Source: Deltaproteobacteria bacterium IMCC39146 (lineage in GTDB: Bacteria; Desulfobacterota; Desulfuromonadia; Desulfuromonadales; BM103). From it: DNA of 64,000 bases. The notes below the pieces were generated by a model, which was not told the origin of the DNA, searched no databases, and saw nothing but the letters and a program-made list of their open reading frames with translations. Shown here in pieces: positions 53,940-61,676 of this stretch (the first letter of the stretch is position 1; the number at the start of each line of letters is the position of its first letter). The stretch is from assembly GCA_030005635.1 (NCBI GenBank), contig JARUHP010000003.1:62001-126000 (forward strand), in the 5' to 3' direction. The translations under genes were made by a program, and so were the position numbers.

Positions 53940-54461
53940 ATGAGCCAGGTGCAGTCAAAGCCCGAAGGACAGCCAGTACCGGGACGCGAAGACCTGCGGC
54001 TCAGGATCGAGACGCGTATCCGCACGCTTGAGAGAGCTTCTGGCAACGGGCTCTGGTCGATGGTCTGCTTCCTGCTGGTCAGCTTCGCAGCCTTCGATGG
54101 GTTTTCCTTCCTGCCCGAACTCAGCACAAAGATGCGCAGCCTTCTTGGCACGCCGCCACCGGCGGAAATGATCAGCTTGGCCCTGGTCGTCTACGCCTTT
54201 TCGGGTATTGTCCGCACTCTTGCCCGCATGAGTCGCAACATCAAGCCTTACCTCGGTCTGATGCACGCCGCATTCTTTACCGTGTTCTATACTTTCTATC
54301 ATTTGTCGGGGGCACTACAGGATAACTTCTGGGCGGTCTTTTTTGCCGGTATCAGTGTGATGGGGTTGGAAAACTATTACCTGTGGACGCATAGCAGCGC
54401 CGCCCTGAAAAAGGAACGGGCGCTGCTTAAGAGTATGCATGAAAAGGGGGCTGAACAGTAA
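53940..54461 (+). CDS. Four-helix membrane protein, last gene of the operon
   Basis: 173 residues. A soluble, charged start (VPGREDLRLRIETRIRTLERAS) leads to about four hydrophobic segments (LWSMVCFLLVSFAAFDGF, MISLALVVYAFSGIV, LMHAAFFTVFYTFYHL, FWAVFFAGISVMG) and a helical tail. No family recognised. AGGAG precedes the ATG. As the operon's last gene it may be an assembly factor or subunit of the complex. Confidence 0.7.
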   Translation: MSQVQSKPEGQPVPGREDLRLRIETRIRTLERASGNGLWSMVCFLLVSFAAFDGFSFLPELSTKMRSLLGTPPPAEMISLALVVYAFSGIVRTLARMSRNIKPYLGLMHAAFFTVFYTFYHLSGALQDNFWAVFFAGISVMGLENYYLWTHSSAALKKERALLKSMHEKGAEQ

Positions 54462-54500
54462 GGGCAAGCTTTTGCCGGCAGGATCATTCCCTCTGTTTTG

Positions 54501-55046
54501 CTATCTGTAAAACTCCAGGTTCTTCTGTACAAAACTTTCTACACTGTCAATCTGGCTCTGCATATCCATGATCCGGTTTTCGAGCAGGATGATCTCTTCG
54601 TCCAGGCGGTTGCCACGGTCTTTGATTGCCTGCTGGCGGAAGCGAAGTTCCTCACGGGCCATTTGCAACTCATCCTGCTGGTTGGAAGCAAAAGATTGGG
54701 ACAGGTTGATTTCCTCACGTTTAAACTGCTCCAAAACGTCTTCAATCCGGTTGCGATGGGCCCTGGTTGACTGTAGCTCCCGTTCGAACATCTCTATACG
54801 ACGGGAACGAAAGTTCAGGTAGGCGATAGCAATATCCAGCTTACGCAGGGTGGTGTCTTCTTTCGCACTCCCCGCCTGCTGGGTAATTTGCCTGGTGAGA
54901 TTATCGACCGCTGCCGACAAGGCCTTGATTTCGTCGGCAATGATGACCTGGCCGTGGTCGATCTCCACGGCAATGGCCTGGCTGCTGAAACAGGTGCAGG
55001 CCATCATTACGCTGATAACAATTCCAATCAAAGTTCTTTTCTTCAT
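54501..55046 (-). CDS. Periplasmic coiled-coil protein
   Basis: 181 residues. A signal peptide (MKKRTLIGIVISVMMACTCF...QAIA) is followed by long charged helices with heptad-like spacing (for example REELRFRQQAIKDRGNRLDEEIILLENRIMDMQSQID). No enzyme motif. The start at 55046 is preceded by AAGGA. It is convergent with the operon above and follows the GFA-family gene on the same strand. Function unknown. Confidence 0.72.
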   Translation of the reverse strand: MKKRTLIGIVISVMMACTCFSSQAIAVEIDHGQVIIADEIKALSAAVDNLTRQITQQAGSAKEDTTLRKLDIAIAYLNFRSRRIEMFERELQSTRAHRNRIEDVLEQFKREEINLSQSFASNQQDELQMAREELRFRQQAIKDRGNRLDEEIILLENRIMDMQSQIDSVESFVQKNLEFYR

Positions 55047-55090
55047 CTTTGGTTCCTTCCAAAAAAAACGGTTGCACTTTTCTGCATGGC

Positions 55091-55501
55091 TCAGCTGTAG
55101 TCTTGCGCAAAGTTCTGCATCTGCTCGTCCAGAGTGACCCACGCCAACTGGCTGTCACAGTGGATGTTGGCGGTTGGTGTGACCACCGTTGGATCATCAA
55201 GGCTGCCGACAGCAACCATGCGATGCCCCGGATAACGTTTGTTACTGTTAAAAATCGGAGTTCCGCAGTGGCGGCAGAAATGTTTTGTCACACTCTCTCC
55301 GAGATGAAAGGGTGAAAGGCTTTCTTTTCCCGAGACAACTTCAAAACGTCTCTCCCTGACCACAGCATAGCTGGAGAAAGGCCCCCCACCGGCTTTTCTG
55401 CATACATTGCAATGGCAGTTGACCGCCATGGAGATACCGGTTTTGATCTGATATTGAATGGCTTTACAGAAACAACCGCCGGTGATTATCGTCATCATCA
55501 T
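55091..55501 (-). CDS. GFA-family zinc protein (glutathione-dependent formaldehyde-activating-like)
   Basis: 136 residues with the zinc ligands of the GFA fold: GGCFCKAIQY, then CHCNVCRKAGGGPFSSY, and FCRHCGTPIF. The family is named for Gfa but most members have no known substrate. The ATG at 55501 overlaps the stop of the glutamine amidotransferase gene (ATGA), so the two are co-translated. Confidence 0.88.
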   Translation of the reverse strand: MMMTIITGGCFCKAIQYQIKTGISMAVNCHCNVCRKAGGGPFSSYAVVRERRFEVVSGKESLSPFHLGESVTKHFCRHCGTPIFNSNKRYPGHRMVAVGSLDDPTVVTPTANIHCDSQLAWVTLDEQMQNFAQDYS

Positions 55502-56217
55502 GTGCCTTTCGTTGCCAGCGAGGTAAAGCGCGCCAACAATGCGTTGGCTGCAGGTGTCTCGCAAAGTTCCTGAGAGAGTGCGGCAACATCCTGCCCGGCT
55601 TCGGTCAGGATGCTCCCCTGCTTGAGAAGATAGTCGTGCATGACATGGCTGTTGAACTCGGGATGGAACTGTACCCCCCAGGCACAGTGACCGATGCGGA
55701 ACGCATGGTGTGCTTCATAATAATTTTCAGCCAGTAAAATGCTTTCTGGGGGCAGGGTGAGCACAGATTGGGCGTGGGTGGCGTGTGCCTGGAATCGTTC
55801 CGGGAGTTCTTTGAAGAGAGGGTCAACGCGACTTGCCGCTGTCGTTCTGATCTCAACTGTACCAACCTCTCTGCCGCGGGGATGGAAGTCGACTTGTCCG
55901 CCCATGGCGCGACCGAGCAGTTGATGACCGTAACAGATTCCCAGTAACGGTATCTGGGCCCGGACAAGAGGCGGAATCCATGCCTCTATCGCCAAGCTCC
56001 ATGGCAAAGCATCAGTGACCATGCAGTGTGCACCGGTGATGACGACGCCAAGACACTTTTCCGGGGCAGGCAGCTCTTCTCCCTTGCAAGCGTCGACGGT
56101 TAGCACCTCGGCGTCCTGGCTGCCGAGGCCCCTTTTTGTCATCTCTTCAAAATCACCATGTTTGGCGGCTGTCTCAGGAAAGGTCGAGCCCACCTTGATA
56201 ATGAATATTTTTTTCAT
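55498..56217 (-). CDS. Class I glutamine amidotransferase domain protein (GuaA-like)
   Basis: 239 residues. The nucleophile elbow is GICYGHQ and the His/Glu of the triad are in GVQFHPE. The fold releases ammonia from glutamine, but here it stands alone without a synthetase domain. Similar stand-alone proteins are involved in gamma-glutamyl compound breakdown or are uncharacterised. It is coupled to the GFA-family gene. Confidence 0.88.
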   Translation of the reverse strand: MKKIFIIKVGSTFPETAAKHGDFEEMTKRGLGSQDAEVLTVDACKGEELPAPEKCLGVVITGAHCMVTDALPWSLAIEAWIPPLVRAQIPLLGICYGHQLLGRAMGGQVDFHPRGREVGTVEIRTTAASRVDPLFKELPERFQAHATHAQSVLTLPPESILLAENYYEAHHAFRIGHCAWGVQFHPEFNSHVMHDYLLKQGSILTEAGQDVAALSQELCETPAANALLARFTSLATKGT

Positions 56218-56225
56218 GGTTTAAG

Positions 56226-56699
56226 TTATTCAAGTAGAGCTTCTGAGCTGAAGTTGAAATTGTAGATTTCGAAGAGCCCGTCTCTGAGCAGAAGCTTCAG
56301 GTTGATCGTGGCATCGCCCTTAGTATATTCGGCGTCAATGTCATATTCGATAATTGTTTGTGTGCCGATTTCGCCCTGCTTTCCGGTATGAACCTCTATG
56401 AACTTTGGCTCGTTGAGCTTTTGCAGTGAGCCAAGCCTGGAGAATAAAACCATTGCCTGGGCAAATTTCTCCTCCGAGATGGTCGCGGCAACTTCCTCGG
56501 CCATCAAGGCCTTGGTTGTTGCTGGCTCCCATTTTGAGAGCTCCGGGATCACTCGATTAATGTAAGGTTTTGCCCTTTCATCATACTCTGATGTTTTGTA
56601 TTGATCATAAAGTAGCGAACCGCAAATGACGGTAACAACTACAACAAGCCAGGTGGCGAGCATGAAGTAGAATTTTTTTAATGATTTCTTTGATTCCAC
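56226..56699 (-). CDS. Membrane-anchored protein, unknown function
   Basis: 157 residues from a GTG start with AAAGG 7 bases before it. One N-terminal helix (FYFMLATWLVVVVTVICGSLLY) anchors a periplasmic domain of about 125 residues. The C-terminal beta-rich part (EYDIDAEYTKGDATINLKLLLRDGLFEIYNF) resembles small ligand-binding or cystatin-like folds, but I cannot name a family. Confidence 0.65.
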   Translation of the reverse strand: MESKKSLKKFYFMLATWLVVVVTVICGSLLYDQYKTSEYDERAKPYINRVIPELSKWEPATTKALMAEEVAATISEEKFAQAMVLFSRLGSLQKLNEPKFIEVHTGKQGEIGTQTIIEYDIDAEYTKGDATINLKLLLRDGLFEIYNFNFSSEALLE

Positions 56700-56758
56700 A
56701 AAAAGACCTTTCTTATCAGTTTACTGGCGAATGTTTTGTTACAGCAATAGTGTCGAAA

Positions 56759-57388
56759 TTAGTGGTTGTCTGACAGTGCCAGACGTGCGCTGAAACCAAG
56801 GAAAACTGTCCCCGTTGCCCAACGCATGGCTTTCTGAACTTTCCCGGATTTCTTGAGGCGACGTGAAATGCCGCTTGAGAAGAAGATCAGGTGGGTGTGA
56901 ACAATCCCTGCGGTAAGGGCGTGCATAGCACCCATGGCTGCAATATGCAGCTGCGGATTTTGTGTGGCAGGATCAACGAACTGGGGCAGCAGCGCCAGCA
57001 TCAATAAAGAGATCTTTGGATTGAAGATGCTGACAAAGGCGCCGTTGCGAAAAATTTTCCAGTTGTCGGTGCCGGTCGTTTCTGTTGCCGTGCTGACGTT
57101 CGTGCCACCTCGGAAGGCTTTGAGGGCCAGGTAAACCAGATAAGCGACACCGAGGAACTTGATTACATGGAAAGCCGTTGAAGAATATTGCAGCAGGGCG
57201 GCTAGACCGAGAGCGACAGCAACGGCATGGCAGAGGATGCCGGTGGAATTGCCGAGATTGCCGATCATGCCGGCTTTGCGGCCATGGCCGAGAGTCGTCG
57301 ATATGGTGTAAGCCCAACTTGGCCCCGGTGATAATGCGATCATCAAACTGACCGCGATAAAACCGAGATAGGGTGTAAAGTCTTGCAT
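56759..57388 (-). CDS. LysE/RhtB-family exporter
   Basis: 209 residues with about six helices. The family signature is ALSPGPSWAYTISTTLGHGRKAGM near the start, and FLGVAYLVYLALKAFRGG in the middle. Such proteins export amino acids or related metabolites. The substrate cannot be read from the sequence. It is divergent from rpsD. Confidence 0.9.
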   Translation of the reverse strand: MQDFTPYLGFIAVSLMIALSPGPSWAYTISTTLGHGRKAGMIGNLGNSTGILCHAVAVALGLAALLQYSSTAFHVIKFLGVAYLVYLALKAFRGGTNVSTATETTGTDNWKIFRNGAFVSIFNPKISLLMLALLPQFVDPATQNPQLHIAAMGAMHALTAGIVHTHLIFFSSGISRRLKKSGKVQKAMRWATGTVFLGFSARLALSDNH

Positions 57389-57560
57389 ATTTGCCTCAAA
57401 TCACTGTTGTCTGGGTGGCCGGTTTTAAGCGACAAGCGTGAGGGTATCATTTTAGATATGGGGACACCATAGTTAATTGTTCTTGGGTGGGGTCCTCTGG
57501 CACTTAACACAGGATCAAAATGTACTTTTAGAAATCTTAAATAGGCGAAGGCGAAAATAG

Positions 57561-57589
57561 TTGACAAAAAAGGTCATGTTTTGTAGGAC
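57561..57589 (+). promoter_or_regulatory. Possible promoter of the S4 paralogue
   Basis: TTGACA at 57561-57566 and TAGGAC at 57584-57589, 17-base spacer; perfect -35 and weak -10. It lies 44 bases before the ATG of the ribosomal protein S4 gene. Confidence 0.45.
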
Positions 57590-57632
57590 TATTGATCAAT
57601 CTTTTTAAAAAAAACAGCGAGGAATCAAAGCT

Positions 57633-58253
57633 ATGGCAAAATTCACTGGTCCCAAAGGTAAGCTCGTCCGCCGTTTCGGCGTTAATATATTTGTCAATTC
57701 AAAGTACGACAGATTACTTGAACGGCGCAGTCATGGTCCCGGTCAACATGGCCCCAGCCAGATGCGGCGCAAGGTCTCCGAGTATGGGCAACAGTTGATC
57801 GAAAAACAGAAATTGCGGCATACCTACTGCCTTTTGGAAAAACAGTTCCGCAGGTTGTTCCGCAAGGCCCAGCAGATGCGTGGCATTACCGGTGAAAACC
57901 TCCTGGTCCTTCTGGAGACCCGTCTTGATAGCCTGGTCTTTCGGGCCGGGTTCGGCTGCACGATTATGCAGGCGCGGCAGTTGGTGAACCATGGCCACAT
58001 CAAGGTCAACGGCAGGCGGGTGGATATTGCTTCCTATCGGGTCAGGGTTGGCGATCAGATTGCAGTACGTGATGCAGCTGCGTCCAAAGCCCTGGCAACC
58101 CGTTACCTGATGGAAAACCCACGTTTTGTCCGTGCCGAGTGGCTCGCGGTCGATCGGGAGGCGTTGACAGTGTCAGTTTATCGTTTGCCGCAACGCGATG
58201 AGATTGATGCGAACGCTAACGAGCAGCTGATCGTCGAACTCTATTCCAAGTAA
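57633..58253 (+). CDS. rpsD: 30S ribosomal protein S4, stand-alone zinc-free form
   Basis: 206 residues. S4 binds 16S rRNA early in small-subunit assembly. The S4 RNA-binding domain is at about 95-160 (RLDSLVFRAGFGCTIMQARQLVNHGHIKVNGR). The N-terminus has FTGPKGKLVRRFGVN and no cluster of four cysteines, so it is the zinc-independent (C-minus) type. It stands alone between an exporter and a DMT transporter, not in the rpsK-rpsM-rpoA operon, so it may be a second copy. Confidence 0.93.
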   Translation: MAKFTGPKGKLVRRFGVNIFVNSKYDRLLERRSHGPGQHGPSQMRRKVSEYGQQLIEKQKLRHTYCLLEKQFRRLFRKAQQMRGITGENLLVLLETRLDSLVFRAGFGCTIMQARQLVNHGHIKVNGRRVDIASYRVRVGDQIAVRDAAASKALATRYLMENPRFVRAEWLAVDREALTVSVYRLPQRDEIDANANEQLIVELYSK

Positions 58254-58257
58254 AGCT

Positions 58258-59190
58258 CTAGTTATGCTCGTGACGGACAAACGCGACCAGCCCTGCACAG
58301 GCGATGAGTATGCCAAGCACAGCTGTCGCGTTTGGCAGGCTGGCTTGCAGGAGCAGAGCCTCTCCGGCCAGGGCAAAGATCACCTCACTGGATTGGGTTG
58401 CATCAACGGCGGCCAGTTTGCTGGCATTGTCCGCGCCGTTGCGAGCGGAAAGGAAGAGCGAGGTGGCGATTACGCCCGAAAAAATGGCGACCAAGGCGAC
58501 GTTTATAAACTGACCTTGGGTAGGAATTGTTGCGCTGGTGAAAGGGTAGAGCAACAGCCAGAAAGGTATGCTGCCGACAGAAAGAAGAAAGACCTTGGCA
58601 AAGGCGTTGTCGAGCAAGGCAACATCGAGCTCAGGCAAGCCTTTGCGCCCCTGCTTAGCCTCCCACACGAGTTGATTGCCTAGCGGGTAAAGGAATGCTG
58701 CGACAAGGACAGGCGAAGCTCCCAGGATCAAGGTCGTGAGGTTTGCCGTTTCGACCTGGCTTATATTGACAAGTAAAATCCCGCTGAAAACGACAGCCGC
58801 GTAAAGCCAGATCTTTTTTGAAAAGCGTTTGCCGAAAAGCATCAAAACAAACAGAGATGCGATGATTGTCATCTGCCAGGTGGTTGCCACTACCCAACCT
58901 GGTGAATAATCTGCAGCAAAGCAGATCAGGGCGTAAAAACAGCCGAAGCCGATCGTGCCGCTCACAACCCAGAAAAGTGCATTTCGTTTAAACTCGGAGA
59001 GAATTCGCCCGAAATATTCGCTACCTTTACAGGCTCTAAGTCCTGCGCCGAGAAAGGCAACCATGTAGGCGTACCTGAGCGCTGCCGACCAGTACCAGTG
59101 GCCACCTTCGAGACTTATGGCTCTGTTCAAGATGAAGGTCGTGCTAAAGAACATGCCAGCGGCAAGACCCAGGAGCATTAAACGGAGCAT
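58258..59190 (-). CDS. DMT-superfamily multidrug-efflux-like transporter
   Basis: 310 residues with about ten helices in two halves. The pattern GMFFSTTFILNRAISLEGGHWYWSAALRYAYM at the start and LAAVDATQSSEVIFALAGEALLL at the end matches the EmrE-like branch of the drug/metabolite transporter superfamily. Substrate unknown. It is convergent with rpsD, with only 4 bases between the stops. Confidence 0.85.
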   Translation of the reverse strand: MLRLMLLGLAAGMFFSTTFILNRAISLEGGHWYWSAALRYAYMVAFLGAGLRACKGSEYFGRILSEFKRNALFWVVSGTIGFGCFYALICFAADYSPGWVVATTWQMTIIASLFVLMLFGKRFSKKIWLYAAVVFSGILLVNISQVETANLTTLILGASPVLVAAFLYPLGNQLVWEAKQGRKGLPELDVALLDNAFAKVFLLSVGSIPFWLLLYPFTSATIPTQGQFINVALVAIFSGVIATSLFLSARNGADNASKLAAVDATQSSEVIFALAGEALLLQASLPNATAVLGILIACAGLVAFVRHEHN

Positions 59191-59333
59191 TGTGACCTTG
59201 TGGATTGAAGGGTGATTTCATTAAAAGTGGAAAAAGACTTTACTGCAGGCATACAGAGAAGAGCAGAAGCTTGAGGCTCTTTTCTCCGGAAGTTCTGTGT
59301 TGGTTTGGGGCAAACAAATAACACGTTGATCCG

Positions 59334-60149
59334 TTAACCCAAAGCCACATCAAGGATCATCATGATTGAGAAACCGGCCATGGTCGCCATCGTGACCAGA
59401 TCGATGTTCTCATAGTTTCTTTGCGACTCTGGGATTAGCTCTTCGACCACCACAAATATCATGGCCCCAGCGGCAAAACAGAGTGCGTAGGGAAGAATCG
59501 GTTGCATGTAGATGACAAACAGTGCACCGATCACTCCGGCCACGGGTTCCACCATACCGGACGCCTGTCCCATGAAAAAGCTTTTCCCTTTTGACATTCC
59601 CTCTCTTCGTAAAGGCATTGATACTGCAGTGCCCTCTGGAAAATTCTGGATGCCGATACCGATTGCCAGGGCAATGGCGCCGCCGATTGTTGCTGAGGGA
59701 AGCCCTGCGGCAACCGCACCGAAGGCGACTCCGACAGCCAATCCTTCAGGGATGTTGTGCATGGTAATTGCGAGCACCAGCAGAGTGCTCCTCTGCCACG
59801 AGGTTTTCACCCCCTCGCTTTTATCCGTACTGAGGCCGGGATGTAGGTGAGGTAGAAACTTATCGGTCAGGCGCATGAAAATCCCGCCACCCATGAAGCC
59901 AATGGCTGCCGTCAGCCATGGTGTGTGTCCCAACTGTTCCGCCATCTCTATGCCCGGTGCAAGAAGCGACCAGAAACTGGCTGCAATCATAACCCCGGCA
60001 GCGAAGCCGAGCAGAGAATCCATTAATTTTGGTTTTAAATCTTTGGTGAAAAAAACCAGAGAAGCTCCTGCAGCGGTGACGCCCCAAGTGAACAGCGTTG
60101 CAATAAAGGCTTGTGTGACAGGGCTGAATTGTAGAAAGAAGTCGCTCAT
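59334..60149 (-). CDS. ZIP-family divalent metal transporter
   Basis: 271 residues with about eight helices. The metal site in helix 4 is [10 protein letters not shown] and that in helix 5 is [10 protein letters not shown], the hallmark of ZIP transporters such as ZupT (zinc, iron, manganese uptake). A His-poor loop ([16 protein letters not shown]) lies between helices 3 and 4. Direction and metal are inferred from the family. Confidence 0.92.
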   Translation of the reverse strand: MSDFFLQFSPVTQAFIATLFTWGVTAAGASLVFFTKDLKPKLMDSLLGFAAGVMIAASFWSLLAPGIEMAEQLGHTPWLTAAIGFMGGGIFMRLTDKFLPHLHPGLSTDKSEGVKTSWQRSTLLVLAITMHNIPEGLAVGVAFGAVAAGLPSATIGGAIALAIGIGIQNFPEGTAVSMPLRREGMSKGKSFFMGQASGMVEPVAGVIGALFVIYMQPILPYALCFAAGAMIFVVVEELIPESQRNYENIDLVTMATMAGFSIMMILDVALG

Positions 60150-60321
60150 TATTAGTTTCCTGATGATATCGATCGTGAGGGTGACGGTAGCAAACGGCTC
60201 GGAACATTATACCCAATTAAATTTTTTTTGCCGCGAAAGGTTAATTCGGACGGGTTCTTTTCTCTCGACCCTTTTGTTCTCATCAGGAACACGGTAAACT
60301 AAGTCAACAGGAGGACATTTG

Positions 60322-60900
60322 ATGCTAACACAAACGAAACCGATCAAAATTGATAAACTCGTACCGAAACAACCCCACGGCCTGGTCGTGGTGATCACCG
60401 GTAATGGCAAAGGCAAAACAACCAGCGCCATGGGAATGGTGTTGCGCGCCAGCGGGCATGGTTTTAAAAGCTGCATCATTCAGTTTATGAAGGGTGATCT
60501 TTACACTGGCGAGTGGGACGGGGTGAAGCGGCTCGATGGGCTTGTAGAGCTGCATGCCACCGGTATGGGCTTTTGTGGTATTCAGGGCAACACCTACACC
60601 CACGCAGAACACCTCGCCAGCGCCCAGGCCGCCATTGAGCTTGCTACGACAAAGTTGGCCAGCGGTGATTATCAGATCATTATTCTGGACGAGATCAATA
60701 ACGCCTTGAAACTCAAACTCGTTGACCTGGAGCAGGTATTGGGTTTGATCAAGGCGAAGCCGGCGTTGGTGCACATGGTTTTAACTGGAAGGGATGCCCA
60801 TCCGGAGGTTATCGACCTGGCGGATACGGTCAGTGAGGTTTGTGAAGTCAAACACGCCTATCAGAAGGATATCGAACCTCAACCGGGGATAGATTACTGA
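60322..60900 (+). CDS. cobO: Cob(I)yrinic acid a,c-diamide adenosyltransferase (CobO/BtuR)
   Basis: 192 residues. Transfers the adenosyl group of ATP to the cobalt of corrinoids. The P-loop is ITGNGKGKTTSAMGM, the region QFMKGDLYTGEW follows, and the acidic motif is IILDEINNALKLKL. The ATG at 60322 is preceded by GGAGGAC. It is not in a cobalamin operon here, so it could act in salvage. Confidence 0.94.
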   Translation: MLTQTKPIKIDKLVPKQPHGLVVVITGNGKGKTTSAMGMVLRASGHGFKSCIIQFMKGDLYTGEWDGVKRLDGLVELHATGMGFCGIQGNTYTHAEHLASAQAAIELATTKLASGDYQIIILDEINNALKLKLVDLEQVLGLIKAKPALVHMVLTGRDAHPEVIDLADTVSEVCEVKHAYQKDIEPQPGIDY

Positions 60901-60943
60901 CGCCGATAGCGCCGTAGAAAAGCACCTCCAGGCTCTGCCGGGT

Positions 60944-61369
60944 TTATCGCCAGCCGATCGGCTGGTAGCCTTTTTCTCTTAAGCAAATTTCAACGAAGCG
61001 GATGTAAACCTGGTTTGGTTCCGAGGAGTCGAAGGCGCCACTAACCAAGGCTGCCGTGGCCGCCCCGGCGCCGCCAATGGCCGCCCCACGACCGGTACTG
61101 GTCCCCGAAGAGATGGCTCCTGCAACCGCCCCGGTGGCCCCGCCGACCGCGCCGGCTTTGGCTGTTCTCTTCGCGAGTTCCTCACTCTTGCCCGAGTTGG
61201 CTCCGCTGGCCTCAGCGGCCCGCATGCAGGCATCGATGTCAGCGTTCGCCTGCTGTTGACCGACCATGTTCAGGTGCTGGTTAGGGTAGAGAACTGGTTT
61301 CTTGGTGCTGGAACATCCTGTGAAGGTCAGACCTGCCAGAAGAATCAGAATGGAGTAAATGGTTTTCAT
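60944..61369 (-). CDS. Glycine-zipper lipoprotein
   Basis: 141 residues. MKTIYSILILLAGLTFTGCSS is a lipoprotein signal with its lipobox Cys at about 19. The middle is an Ala/Gly-rich glycine zipper (AGAVGGATGAVAGAISSG and on), which can sit in a membrane. Two further Cys (DACMRA, EICLRE) could form a disulfide. AAAGG lies upstream of the ATG. Role unknown; such proteins are common in the outer membrane. Confidence 0.75.
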   Translation of the reverse strand: MKTIYSILILLAGLTFTGCSSTKKPVLYPNQHLNMVGQQQANADIDACMRAAEASGANSGKSEELAKRTAKAGAVGGATGAVAGAISSGTSTGRGAAIGGAGAATAALVSGAFDSSEPNQVYIRFVEICLREKGYQPIGWR

Positions 61370-61676
61370 TATGTAATCCTTTACAGAGCAAGCTGTTGGA
61401 CTAATCATGAACTGGCTGCAAATCCGCCTGTTTGGCGCATATCTCAGCTCCTTTTCGGCCAATACCTACGGCTATTACTCTCAAAAGAGCCACAAAATCT
61501 CAAAGAGCCAGTCTTAACACGATGTAGTACAGGCTTCCTATTGATCCAGCGACTGCTTCAGATGGCGTGACTTGTAAGATAGTGCAGTATTCTAAAAGGC
61601 GGTTTCCCCGTTCAAAACCCGATTGTCGAGTCGCTACAGGTTCATTCTTTGTCGTTGCTTCTGCAAGGGCCAAGTA
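61370..61676. other. 307-base gap with no gene seen
   Basis: Lies between the glycine-zipper lipoprotein start and the PAS kinase stop. Short frames here lack ribosome sites and family likeness. No clear terminator or palindrome was found. Confidence 0.5.
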
